A stretch of 64,000 bases of DNA from NCBI RefSeq assembly GCF_001509555.1, contig NZ_LMAS01000011.1:12230-76229 (forward strand), in the 5' to 3' direction. The position numbers and the translations under genes were made by a program. The stretch is from Bacillus sp. FJAT-29937 (GTDB lineage Bacteria; Bacillota; Bacilli; Bacillales; Cytobacillaceae). Below, in pieces: positions 17,398 to 26,474 of the stretch. Position 1 is the stretch's first letter; every line of letters starts with the position of its first letter. The notes beneath the pieces are model-generated. The model was not told where the DNA came from. It did no database searches and saw only the letters and a list, made by a program, of their open reading frames with translations.

Positions 17398-18618
17398 TTG
17401 TCAACTGCATATTGGTTGAAAAATGTTCAGTTAGAAACAGGTTACCTTCGAGATGAAAAAGGCGTTTACACAACAAAAACAGATTTATTCCATTTAAAAA
17501 TTAAAGATGAAAAAATTATTGAAAAGCAAAATCAAAACTTTAATATTCCTCAAGGTGAAAAAACAATAGACGGTAAGGGGTTTTTAGCAATTCCAACTTT
17601 TAAAGAAATGCATAATCATCTAGATAAAACCTATCTTTCACTGGAATGGAAGGCTTGCAAACCTGCAAAAAACTTAGAAGGACGATTACTTACTGAAGCA
17701 TTAGAACTAGAAGAACTAGCTTCTACTGTAAAGCAGCGGGCAAGTGAAATGATTGAGTTGATCCTTTCGAAAGGATCTACGCATATTCGCACACATGTTA
17801 ATATTGATCCGTATATCGGGTTAAAAAACTTAGAAGGTGTGAAAGAAGTGCTTGAGAATTACTCTGATAAGTTGACATATGAAATCGTTGCTTTCCCACA
17901 ACATGGTCTTTTAAGAAATAATGTTATCTCTCTAATGAAAGAAGCAATGAGATCTGGGGCTCATATTGTAGGTGGACTGGACCCAGCGGGCATTGATCAT
18001 AATATCGAGAAATCACTATATGAAATAATGAATCTGGCCACAGAGTTTGATGCTGATGTTGATATTCATTTGCATGATAGAGGACATGTTGGTTTATATA
18101 CAATTGATAAATTCACAGATATGGTGGAAGATGCAAACTGGAAGAATCGTGCTGCCGTCAGTCATGCATTTAGCCTTGGAGACGTACCGACCTCACAAGT
18201 GGAAGAGATCGCTGATAAGTTAAGTGACCTTGGAATCTCAATTATGTCTACCATTCCAATTAAACATTCATTCCCTCCAATCGATCTTTTAGACCGAAAA
18301 GGAGTCAATATATATTCAGGCTGTGATGGTTTCTATGATTCTTGGGGACCATTTGGGAATGGAGATGTCTTAGAAAAAGTAAAGAGAGTTGGGGAGATTT
18401 ATCGTAAAAGCGATGAACTCTCATTAGCTCAGTCACTTAAATGGGCAACAGGCGGAACAACACCATTAAATAAAGATGGCGAGGTTACGTGGCCACTTGT
18501 GGGTGATGACGCCAATTTAATTCTTGTTAATGCTTCCTGCTCAGCGGAAACAGTTGCAAGAACTCCAAAGCGTGAAGTCGTTATCTTTAAAGGAAAAGTG
18601 GTAGCTGGCCAAATATAA
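17398..18618 (+). CDS. CodA-like amidohydrolase, copy 2
   Basis: 406 residues, a clear tandem paralogue of the gene before it (shared HIRTHxNIDPxIGLKNLE, EIVAFPQHGLLR, DxNIEKSLY, TGGxTPLN). Metal motif MHNHLDKTY (His72, His74), then DIHLHDRGH and SHAFSLGD. The last motif reads SGCDGFYDSWGPFG: Asp kept but the preceding His is Cys, unlike copy 1. It starts at TTG 17398 after GGGGGAG. Two diverged copies suggest two related substrates or a heteromer; function unknown. Confidence 0.8.
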   Translation: MSTAYWLKNVQLETGYLRDEKGVYTTKTDLFHLKIKDEKIIEKQNQNFNIPQGEKTIDGKGFLAIPTFKEMHNHLDKTYLSLEWKACKPAKNLEGRLLTEALELEELASTVKQRASEMIELILSKGSTHIRTHVNIDPYIGLKNLEGVKEVLENYSDKLTYEIVAFPQHGLLRNNVISLMKEAMRSGAHIVGGLDPAGIDHNIEKSLYEIMNLATEFDADVDIHLHDRGHVGLYTIDKFTDMVEDANWKNRAAVSHAFSLGDVPTSQVEEIADKLSDLGISIMSTIPIKHSFPPIDLLDRKGVNIYSGCDGFYDSWGPFGNGDVLEKVKRVGEIYRKSDELSLAQSLKWATGGTTPLNKDGEVTWPLVGDDANLILVNASCSAETVARTPKREVVIFKGKVVAGQI

Positions 18619-19169
18619 GAATTAAGGTAGTTCAGTATTTAATTCTACTAAAATCGAATGAGCGCTTTTTCCGTTCCGCTCTTGCGGAATTGGGGGAAGG
18701 AACGTTATTTTTTAAAGGCGTACTACCAACATTCTGCGCAAAACATACGTTAAGCAAAATTCGATATAAAAAAAGCATATTTTCTGTACGCTTAGACTGT
18801 TATAGGTGTAACAAAACTTATCTTTTGCTTATTAACTGAACATATAGATAAAGGGATAAGTAATTGAACATTAAAAAACGGGGGAAATCCTTTTAACCCC
18901 TTTAACCATAAGGTGTTCAGTAACTCAAGGTTATCTGAACAAATTCCTTAGCGTATATTTTTCGCTTTGCGTTGGTAGGTTATCGATACTGCAAGTACCT
19001 TTTTCTATTAATAATCTACTTGCTAGGTTGTGTTTTTCAGCAAATAATTAGTTTTAGAATTTTTCAATAATGGAATATTGGGAATTCAGAAAATATCGAC
19101 TATTATATTTCCTTTCATTTAAAATAAGGATTAATAAAGGCGCATTTTATTGATTAAAGGGAGGGGGGA
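18619..19169. other. 550-base gap, AT-rich, no gene seen
   Basis: A small hairpin TTCCGC-TCTT-GCGGAA (18674-18689), followed after some bases by TTATTTTTT, may end the amidohydrolase transcript. The rest has stops in all frames and no recognisable element. The promoter of the following regulator should lie here but I cannot place it. Confidence 0.5.
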
Positions 19170-19172
19170 ATT

Positions 19173-20480
19173 ATTCGCGTACAATCAAAAGTAGCTTTAA
19201 TTGGGCCTGAAGATATCGTTACAAATTGTATGGAGTTACAAGTATTCTATCCTACAATTAATTTAATTCCCTTAATTTATCAATCAGAGAAGGAATGTTT
19301 GGATATTGTAAGAAGGTTAGGGGATGATTTTAATTTTATTCTTTTTGCAGGACCAGTCCCTTATTACATCGTTCAAAGCAAGAATATTTTAAAACAAATT
19401 CCAAGTATGTATATACCTTTTCACGGTTTGGGCTTATTAAGAGCCTTATTCAAAGTTCAAAAAGTTGGAGATGTTTGCACCTTTAGTTTCGATACTGTAA
19501 ACCTCGATTTATTGTTGGAAACATTCAGGGAATTGGAACTGACTGAGAATCCAAAGTATATATTTGAGTTTAATAATAATTATGACAGCAAAGATTTGGT
19601 TGAATATCACACAAGTCTATATAATGATGGAAAAGTAAAAGGTACCGTTACGGGGATAGCTTCTTGCCATAAAGAGTTGATTAAGAGAGGTGTTCCTTGT
19701 ATAAAAATAAGTCCTCTTCGATTGGTGATCCGTGAAACACTCGATAAGGTCAAATTAAAATGTGATAATCTCCATAATGCTGGTCATCAAGGGTCTGTAG
19801 GGATTATCAATGTTAATCACTACGATGAGTGGACACAAGAAAAACAATATCAGGACATACAAAGATTCAATCTTCAGCTGGAACAGCTAGTTTTTAATTT
19901 TGTGAAGGAGCTAGATGGACAGTGCATACAAACCATACCAAGAGAGTTTCTCTTTTTTACAACAAGAGCCTTAATCGAAAAAACAACTGAGGGTTTTACT
20001 AGACCTCCTTCCATTTTTCATAAAAAAACTTTACCAAAGGAGGTGACGCTAAACCTAGGGATCGGAATAGGAGGAACAACTAATCTCGCGGCTCATTCAG
20101 CCAAAATAGCTGTTAAGAATGCGCAGAAAGCCGGAGGTAATTGTTGTTTCATTGTTAATGAACAACAGCAAATTATTGGTCCATTAACAAGTATGAGGAA
20201 ATCTAAAATTTTAGAATTACGTACCACTGATTCTTTTCTTCTTAGTCTTGCAGAACGAACCAATCTTAGCACAATGACACTTAGAAAGATTTATCATGCT
20301 ATTCACCAAGCAGGAGACGAATTTACAGCTAATGAAGTCGCATCATATATGGGTCTATCCGTCAAAAGTGTCCAAAGATTCTTTAGATTGCTTCAAAAAG
20401 AGAAGGCAATCATTGTTATTGGAAAAGAGGCCCTTCAATCAAGGGGAAAGCCACGCAGAATTTTTCGTTTAAAGGGCTAA
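19173..20480 (+). CDS. Regulator with GGDEF-like and winged-helix domains, ATT start
   Basis: An ATG-based frame begins at 19230 with no ribosome site. The frame is open from 19158 and upstream codons read IRVQSKVALIGPEDIVTNC, convincing protein, directly behind AAAGGGAGGGGGG. The only start there is ATT (19173, or 19170). The middle region has LNLGIGIGGTTNLAAHSAK and GGNCCFIVNEQQQIIGPL, like a degenerate GGDEF/GTP-cyclohydrolase-III fold; the C-terminus (residues ~370-435) is a helix-turn-helix with MGLSVKSVQRFFRLLQKE. Probably the pathway-specific regulator of the transporter downstream. Confidence 0.7.
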   Translation: MRVQSKVALIGPEDIVTNCMELQVFYPTINLIPLIYQSEKECLDIVRRLGDDFNFILFAGPVPYYIVQSKNILKQIPSMYIPFHGLGLLRALFKVQKVGDVCTFSFDTVNLDLLLETFRELELTENPKYIFEFNNNYDSKDLVEYHTSLYNDGKVKGTVTGIASCHKELIKRGVPCIKISPLRLVIRETLDKVKLKCDNLHNAGHQGSVGIINVNHYDEWTQEKQYQDIQRFNLQLEQLVFNFVKELDGQCIQTIPREFLFFTTRALIEKTTEGFTRPPSIFHKKTLPKEVTLNLGIGIGGTTNLAAHSAKIAVKNAQKAGGNCCFIVNEQQQIIGPLTSMRKSKILELRTTDSFLLSLAERTNLSTMTLRKIYHAIHQAGDEFTANEVASYMGLSVKSVQRFFRLLQKEKAIIVIGKEALQSRGKPRRIFRLKG

Positions 20481-20637
20481 AAGTTAAGTAGTTTTGAATA
20501 CAAGAAGATAACTAGACCAATATATCCAATTGAAAACGCTTTGTAGATTTATTTTTCATAATATTCAGTTATTTCGTTATCGGCACAAAGAAGTTCCTAT
20601 AAAGTAGTTTTTTTCTATTAAGAGGGGGAATTTAGAA

Positions 20638-22197
20638 TTGAAAAAACTGATCATGATTTTTCTATGTCTATTTGTAATCGTTGGGTGCAGTTCTAAAACG
20701 GATACAAAGCAATCGGAACCACCCAAAACTGGCAAAATTTCTGGAGGCGAGCTTAACGTTGCAATTAACGCTCAGCCCACAACGTTAGATGCTCATATGA
20801 CTACTGCAACAACTGTTTCACACCTAACTCGACATATATATGAACAGCTTGTTGCACTTAACTCATCCTTTAAAGTTGTTCCCATGCTGGCCGAGTCAAT
20901 TGATGAAAGTGAAGATGGTAAAACCTTTACATTCCATCTTCGTAAAGGAGTTAAATTTCATAATGGAAAAGAAATGAAGGCAGAAGATGTTGTTGCATCT
21001 CTTAATAAGTGGAAAGGCATCTCAACTAAGGCGAAAGCCGCAATTCCAGATGCGACCTTTGAGGTAATAGATGATTATACTGTTGTAATGAAGCTGCCAA
21101 ATTATATTTTTGGTGCTCTTGCTTTACTTGCTGATGCATCGCAAATGGCAGCTATTATGCCGAAAGAGGTGGTTGAATCAGCTGATCCAACTGGGGTAAC
21201 AGAATATATCGGTACAGGCCCATTCAAATTTGTTGACTGGAAACAGGACCAATATATTCATCTTACCAAGTATGAAGATTATAGTCCTGTTGATTATCCA
21301 GCCGATGGGCTATCTGGAAAAAAAGAAGCTCTAGTTAATGATATTTATTTCCATGTTGTTACAGATAGTTCTACTAGGGTAGCTGGAGTACAGACAGGTC
21401 AGTATGATATTGGATTGCTGCTACCTCCTGATAACTATGAAATGTTGAAAAGTAATCCAAACATAGAAACAATTCTTGATTTGTCGGGACCAACAGGATT
21501 GATTTATAACAAACAAGAACGGATTTTTTCAGATCAAAAGATGAGGCAGGCGGTCAATGCTGCACTTGATTTGGAGAGTATTATGATGGCAGGATTCTCA
21601 AATGAAAACTTTTTTAGACTTGACCATGGACATACAGTTATAGAGCAAAAAGAATGGTATAGCGAAGCCGGAAAAGATAGATATAACACACATGATTTAG
21701 AAAAGGCAAAGGAGCTCTTGAAAGAAGCTGGTTACAATGGGGAGGAAATCAAAATCCTCGCTACACGTGATTTTGATTATATGTACAATACTGCAGTTGT
21801 TATTAAGGAGCAACTGGGAAAAATTGGGGTAAATGTGAAATTGGAGGTTGTCGATTGGGCAACAGTCTTAGAGACTAGGGCTAAACCAAGTGAATATGAT
21901 GCATTTATCACAGCGTTTCCAAAAGTATTGTCTCCAGCACAAATTCTTTACTTGGGATCAGCATGGCCAGGATGGACAAATGATCCACAAATAACAGAAC
22001 TCACGGCACAAATTAACTCATCTAAAACTACTGAAGAGGCCAAGGTTGTATGGGATAAACTTCAGGACAGAATATATGACTATTTGCCGATAACAAAGTT
22101 TGGAGATTACTACGATTTCTATGGAATGTCCAACAAAGTGAAAGGAATAACTTTTCTTGAAGGATATATTCTTTGGAATACATCAAAATCTGAATAG
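20638..22197 (+). CDS. ABC transporter substrate-binding lipoprotein (Opp/Dpp family)
   Basis: 519-residue SBP_bac_5 protein. Signal peptide MKKLIMIFLCLFVIVGCSSK with lipobox IVGC, then GGELNVAINAQPTTLDAH, the LAESIDESEDGKTFTFHLRKG block and TGPFKFVDWK, all family hallmarks. TTG start after GAGGGGGAA. It opens a five-gene peptide/nickel-type importer operon. The ligand cannot be told from sequence; the neighbouring D-aminoacylase, amidohydrolases and racemase suggest an amino-acid conjugate. Confidence 0.9.
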   Translation: MKKLIMIFLCLFVIVGCSSKTDTKQSEPPKTGKISGGELNVAINAQPTTLDAHMTTATTVSHLTRHIYEQLVALNSSFKVVPMLAESIDESEDGKTFTFHLRKGVKFHNGKEMKAEDVVASLNKWKGISTKAKAAIPDATFEVIDDYTVVMKLPNYIFGALALLADASQMAAIMPKEVVESADPTGVTEYIGTGPFKFVDWKQDQYIHLTKYEDYSPVDYPADGLSGKKEALVNDIYFHVVTDSSTRVAGVQTGQYDIGLLLPPDNYEMLKSNPNIETILDLSGPTGLIYNKQERIFSDQKMRQAVNAALDLESIMMAGFSNENFFRLDHGHTVIEQKEWYSEAGKDRYNTHDLEKAKELLKEAGYNGEEIKILATRDFDYMYNTAVVIKEQLGKIGVNVKLEVVDWATVLETRAKPSEYDAFITAFPKVLSPAQILYLGSAWPGWTNDPQITELTAQINSSKTTEEAKVVWDKLQDRIYDYLPITKFGDYYDFYGMSNKVKGITFLEGYILWNTSKSE

Positions 22198-22203
22198 GGA
22201 AAG

Positions 22204-22232
22204 AGCAAGCAGAGGATTTTTCTCTGCTTGCT
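22204..22232 (+). promoter_or_regulatory. Intercistronic hairpin after the binding-protein gene
   Basis: Perfect 11-bp stem AGCAAGCAGAG/CTCTGCTTGCT with a 7-base loop and only a weak T-rich tail. It is typical of mRNA-stabilising or partial-termination stems that keep binding protein in excess over permease. Confidence 0.75.
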
Positions 22233-22266
22233 TCAAAATTTAGGGGAAAATGAAAGGAGGAACCCA

Positions 22267-23217
22267 ATGACTAGCTATATCATAAAAAGAATCCAATCTT
22301 TAATACCAGTGTTGTTGATTGTATCTGTTGTTGTGTTTTCAATTATTCATCTAACTCCGGGTGATCCTGCCGCAGTTATGTTAGGGGATCAAGCAAGTCA
22401 AGAGGAAATTGATGCTGTCCGAGAGCAGCTTGGCTTAAATCAACCAATATATCAACAATATATTAATTGGTTAATAAATCTTTTTAAAGGTGATTTTGGT
22501 TACTCATATTTTATGAAACAACCAGTTTTGGATTCAATTTTTTCGCATTTAGGACCAACCCTTTCTTTAGCTATTATAGCTGAAATATTTGCAATTATTC
22601 TGGCTATTCCAATTGGAATTCTTGCAGCAAAGAGAAAAGGCTCACTTATTGACCAATCTTTTATGGGTCTTTCCTTATTAGGAATTTCTGTCCCAAGCTT
22701 TTTACTTGGCTTGTTTTTAATTTTAATTTTTTCCGTACAGTTAAAGTTATTGCCTGTAGCTGGCTATGCTCCTCTAAGTTCGGGATTATGGAATCATATT
22801 AAGCATTTAATTCTTCCTGCAATCGCCCTAGGAACGATGCACGCTGCATTGATTGCCCGTATGACAAGGGCTTCCCTACTGGATGTTTTAAATTTAAATT
22901 TTATAAAGGCAATTAGAGCCAAAGGAGTAAAAGAAGGGGTCTTAACCTATAAACATGCTCTACGAAACTCATTTATTCCCATTGTAACGGTAATTGGACA
23001 GACTTTAGGTGCGCTTGTTGCGGGGGCTGCCGTTACGGAGACTATTTTTAACATTCCTGGAATTGGACAGCTTATTTTGAACTCAGTTGAAAGACGGGAT
23101 TATTCAGTTATTCAAGGTTCTATTTTGTTTATTACTTTATCGTATCTAACGATTAATTTATTTATTGACTTACTTTATGGTGTTATCGATCCGAGAGTTA
23201 AATTAGGAAGAAAATAG
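22267..23217 (+). CDS. ABC transporter permease (OppB/DppB type)
   Basis: 316 residues, about six membrane helices. Starts MTSYIIKRIQSLIPVLL; conserved HLTPGDPAAVMLG, the cytoplasmic EAA loop (IRAKGVKEGVLTYKHALRNSFIP) and the end DLLYGVIDPRVKLG. The frame opens at 22228 but AAAGGAGGAA fixes the ATG at 22267. Second gene of the importer operon. Confidence 0.93.
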   Translation: MTSYIIKRIQSLIPVLLIVSVVVFSIIHLTPGDPAAVMLGDQASQEEIDAVREQLGLNQPIYQQYINWLINLFKGDFGYSYFMKQPVLDSIFSHLGPTLSLAIIAEIFAIILAIPIGILAAKRKGSLIDQSFMGLSLLGISVPSFLLGLFLILIFSVQLKLLPVAGYAPLSSGLWNHIKHLILPAIALGTMHAALIARMTRASLLDVLNLNFIKAIRAKGVKEGVLTYKHALRNSFIPIVTVIGQTLGALVAGAAVTETIFNIPGIGQLILNSVERRDYSVIQGSILFITLSYLTINLFIDLLYGVIDPRVKLGRK

Positions 23218-23237
23218 TATAGAAAGGAGGGCGAAAA

Positions 23238-24152
23238 ATGGAAGTAAAAGTCGATGTTGAACGAAATAGTGTGGGATTTTATCAAACAAAGGATCGATTA
23301 AAAAGGGAGCAAAGGCACCTTCTATTAAAAAGATTTTTTTCAAATAAATTGGCCATTACTGGAGGAATTATTACCCTACTACTTACGGTTATCGCTATAT
23401 TTGCGCCATTTATTGCAACACAAAACCCTTACGAAATGGTTGTAGTAAATAAACTGCAAGGTCCATCAATAAACCATTGGTTTGGAACGGATAATTTTGG
23501 TCGTGACCTTTTCAGTAGGGTTGTTTATGGTACACAAGTATCTATGAAGGTTGGTTTTCTTGTGGCCTTGATTACTGGTATCTTGGGTACTATTATCGGC
23601 CTGTATGCGAGCTATTACAGCTTTCTTGATGGAATTTTGATGAGATTTTGTGATGCAATGATGGCATTTCCTGCTATTTTACTAGCGATTGCTATTATGG
23701 CAGCACTTGGACCTACAATAACAAATGTAGTAATTTCAATCAGCGTTGTTTATACGCCTTATGTTGCTAGGGTTGTACGATCGTCAGCTCTTGTCATTAG
23801 AGAACAAACCTACATTGAGGCAATGATAGCTCAGGGTGCAAGCTCTTCGCGAATTATTTGGCGGCATATGGCAATAAATACGATGTCCCCCTTAATTGTT
23901 CAAGTAACATTTATCTTTGCGGAAGCAATTATTCTTGAAGCTGCGTTAAGCTTTCTTGGTGTTGGAGTTCCTGCTCCAGATCCGACATGGGGCAATATTT
24001 TGTTCGATGGTAAGCTCTTTATTTTCAATGCGTGGTGGCTTACAGTTTTTCCAGGTGTTTTTATGATTCTATCAGTTTTAGGACTAAATCTGTTTGGAGA
24101 TGGCCTACGTGATTTACTAGATCCAACGGGATCAAAAGGAAAGAAAAAATAA
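23238..24152 (+). CDS. ABC transporter permease (OppC/DppC type)
   Basis: 304 residues. N-terminal cytoplasmic tail with KRFFSNKLAITGG, GTDNFGRDLFSRVVYGTQVS, EAA loop (AMIAQGASSSRIIWRHMAIN) and AALSFLGVGVPAPDPTWG are the family signature. AAAGGAGGG precedes the ATG, 20 bases after the partner permease. Confidence 0.93.
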   Translation: MEVKVDVERNSVGFYQTKDRLKREQRHLLLKRFFSNKLAITGGIITLLLTVIAIFAPFIATQNPYEMVVVNKLQGPSINHWFGTDNFGRDLFSRVVYGTQVSMKVGFLVALITGILGTIIGLYASYYSFLDGILMRFCDAMMAFPAILLAIAIMAALGPTITNVVISISVVYTPYVARVVRSSALVIREQTYIEAMIAQGASSSRIIWRHMAINTMSPLIVQVTFIFAEAIILEAALSFLGVGVPAPDPTWGNILFDGKLFIFNAWWLTVFPGVFMILSVLGLNLFGDGLRDLLDPTGSKGKKK

Positions 24153-24176
24153 TTAATTGAAAGAGTGGTGTGAAAA

Positions 24177-25172
24177 TTGACAGAAAAATTACTAGAGGTA
24201 AACAAGCTTTCAACTCATTTTTATACAGAACGCGGAAAGTTACAGGCATTAAAGGAAATAAGTTTTCATGTTGGTAAGGGGGAAGTTTTAGCAGTAGTTG
24301 GAGAGTCTGGTTGTGGAAAAAGTGTTACCTCTCAATCTATTCTCCGTTTATTCGATGAAAAACATCTAGTTGAGTATGATGGAGAGATACTCTTTGAAAA
24401 TCGAAATTTATTAAATTTACCATTAAAAGATATGGAAAGTATTAGAGGAAATGAGATATCTATGATATTTCAGGATCCACTAAGTTCCCTTGATCCTGTT
24501 TATACAATTGGACATCAAATTGCCCAAGTACTTAGAATTCATAAAAAGATTTCTAAAAAAGAGGCTTATGAAAAGGCTATTGAATACCTTAAGTTAACAG
24601 GTATCCCTTCTCCAGAAAAGAGAATAAATGAATATCCCCATGAACTATCGGGAGGAATGCAACAACGGGTCATGATTGCAATGGCATTAGCTTGTGAACC
24701 CAAATTATTGATTGCAGATGAGCCAACTACTGCTCTTGATGTAACAATTCAGGCACAAATTCTAGATTTAATCACCTATTTAAATCAGAAGATTGATATG
24801 GGAATTATTCTCGTCACTCACGATTTAGGGGTAGTCGCAGAGGTTTGTACACGAGTCCTTGTAATGTACCTTGGACAGGTTGTGGAAGAGGCAGATGTGA
24901 ATAGGCTATTCGAACGCCCGCTTCACCCATATACTAAAGGTCTAATTAAATCTATTCCGCAACTTGATGGAAATCGAGAAGAAGACTTACACGTAATAAA
25001 AGGAAATGTGCCTGCTCTTGATAAAGCACCGAAGGGTTGCCGTTTTTCAACGCGTTGTCCGTATGCTGATGAAAAGTGCCATCAACAAAATCCAGAACTA
25101 GAATCCTATGATGAAAAGCAAAAGGTGCGATGCTGGCATTATAAAGAAATTCTTCTAAAGGAGGCTACATAA
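24177..25172 (+). CDS. ABC transporter ATPase (OppD/DppD type)
   Basis: 331 residues. Walker A GESGCGKSV, Q-loop FQDPLSSLDPV, signature LSGGMQQRV, Walker B LLIADEPTTALD and H-loop THD. The C-terminal oligopeptide-transporter extension has the cysteine set GCRFSTRCPYADEKC that may hold an Fe-S cluster. TTG start. It pairs with the next ATPase. Confidence 0.93.
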   Translation: MTEKLLEVNKLSTHFYTERGKLQALKEISFHVGKGEVLAVVGESGCGKSVTSQSILRLFDEKHLVEYDGEILFENRNLLNLPLKDMESIRGNEISMIFQDPLSSLDPVYTIGHQIAQVLRIHKKISKKEAYEKAIEYLKLTGIPSPEKRINEYPHELSGGMQQRVMIAMALACEPKLLIADEPTTALDVTIQAQILDLITYLNQKIDMGIILVTHDLGVVAEVCTRVLVMYLGQVVEEADVNRLFERPLHPYTKGLIKSIPQLDGNREEDLHVIKGNVPALDKAPKGCRFSTRCPYADEKCHQQNPELESYDEKQKVRCWHYKEILLKEAT

Positions 25173-25175
25173 CCA

Positions 25176-26165
25176 ATGTTAGGGACGGAAACAGATCAGA
25201 GGAACCCAGTGTTGCAAGTAAAGGACTTAAAAAAACATTTTAAAATAAAGAAAACCTTTGGAGCGAAGCCTGGAATCGTAAAAGCTGTTAATAATGTTTC
25301 TTTTGATTTATATGAAGGGGAAACCTTAGGGATTGTCGGAGAGTCCGGTTGTGGTAAAAGCACAACTGGAAGAAGCCTCCTCCGTTTGATAGAGCCGAAC
25401 TCAGGAAGTGTTTTGTTAGATGGACAAGATATTCTTAAAATACACAAAAAAGATTTAATGGCAGTCCGGAAGAATATTCAAATGGTGTTCCAGGACCCGT
25501 TTTCTTCATTGAACCCTAGAATACGTATCGGGAATGCTCTAGAGGAATCACTGAAGATCCATAATATTGGAACCAAAAACGATCGTATTGAAATGGTCCT
25601 TGAGATCCTTAATAAAGTTGGATTAAACGAAGAACAATATTACCGCTTTCCCCATGAGTTTTCAGGTGGACAGAGGCAACGAATTGGCCTTGCGCGGGCT
25701 TTGATTGTGAATCCAAAAGTTGTTGTTTGTGACGAACCTGTTTCAGCACTAGACGTTTCTGTTCAATCCCAAATTATAAATCTTCTCCGCCAAATTCAGC
25801 GAGAATCAAACGTAAGCTATCTATTCATTGCACATGATATCAGTGTGGTTAGACATATCTCCGACCGGATTGGTGTTATGTACCTCGGATATATGGTAGA
25901 AGAAGCTCCTGTAGAGGGATTGTTTGCAAACCCATATCATCCTTATACACAAGCACTCTTATCTGCAGTCCCTATTCCAAATCCGGGAGCAAAAAAAGAA
26001 CGAATCATTCTTAAGGGAGAAATTCCATCACCACTTAATCCTCCATCAGGGTGTGTTTTTCATACTCGCTGTCCTTATACAATGGAAATATGCAAGAAGG
26101 ATGCTCCGCCAAGAATCAAAGTAGGAGAAAAACACTTTGTAAGTTGTTATTTGTTAGAAAAATAG
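25176..26165 (+). CDS. ABC transporter ATPase (OppF/DppF type)
   Basis: 329 residues, second ATPase. Walker A GESGCGKST, FQDPFSSLNPR, signature FSGGQRQRI, Walker B VVCDEPVSALD, and C-terminal PSGCVFHTRCPYTMEIC. AAAGGAGG lies 11 bases before the ATG; gap of three bases from the oppD-type stop. It completes the importer: one binding protein, two permeases, two ATPases. Confidence 0.93.
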   Translation: MLGTETDQRNPVLQVKDLKKHFKIKKTFGAKPGIVKAVNNVSFDLYEGETLGIVGESGCGKSTTGRSLLRLIEPNSGSVLLDGQDILKIHKKDLMAVRKNIQMVFQDPFSSLNPRIRIGNALEESLKIHNIGTKNDRIEMVLEILNKVGLNEEQYYRFPHEFSGGQRQRIGLARALIVNPKVVVCDEPVSALDVSVQSQIINLLRQIQRESNVSYLFIAHDISVVRHISDRIGVMYLGYMVEEAPVEGLFANPYHPYTQALLSAVPIPNPGAKKERIILKGEIPSPLNPPSGCVFHTRCPYTMEICKKDAPPRIKVGEKHFVSCYLLEK

Positions 26166-26227
26166 ACGAAATTAGGGAGGCTACTAATAATTAAGAATGT
26201 GGATTTTGGAAAAATGATGAAAAGTAG

Positions 26228-26456
26228 CCCATAACATTGCTCTTTCGTCCTTTGATAATTTCATAATCCCTAGAGATACATCAGCATCAACTTGCTATTG
26301 TGAAAAGGAGATTGTAAGACCTGAAGTTGATTCTTAAATCCTGGTACGTTGAATGTCCCTGATGGACCTGGGATTGGATTCGAAATTAATAATCAAATAT
26401 TTAATAAGTATTTGCTAGAAACTGAATCTTTCTTAAAAGAAAAACCAATCTATTAA
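26228..26456 (+). pseudogene. C-terminal fragment of an enolase-superfamily enzyme
   Basis: Reads HNIALSSFDNFIIPRDTSAS and EKEIVRPEVDS, then after a two-base shift NVPDGPGIGFEINNQIF and a stop. These are C-terminal blocks of mandelate racemase / muconate lactonising-type enzymes. The N-terminal three quarters and the catalytic lysines are missing. It sits between the importer and the D-aminoacylase, where an N-acyl amino acid racemase or sugar-acid dehydratase may once have been. Confidence 0.65.
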
Positions 26457-26474
26457 AATACAGGAGGATTTATC

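Noticed and set aside
10460..18618. Complete hut operon
   Set aside because: No urocanate hydratase, imidazolonepropionase or formimidoylglutamase motifs occur; the amidohydrolases are CodA-like, not HutI.
20638..26165. Nickel or staphylopine-metal importer (Cnt/Nik)
   Set aside because: The family overlaps with Opp/Dpp, but there are no metallophore synthesis genes and the downstream enzyme is a D-aminoacylase, so a peptide-like ligand is the better guess.
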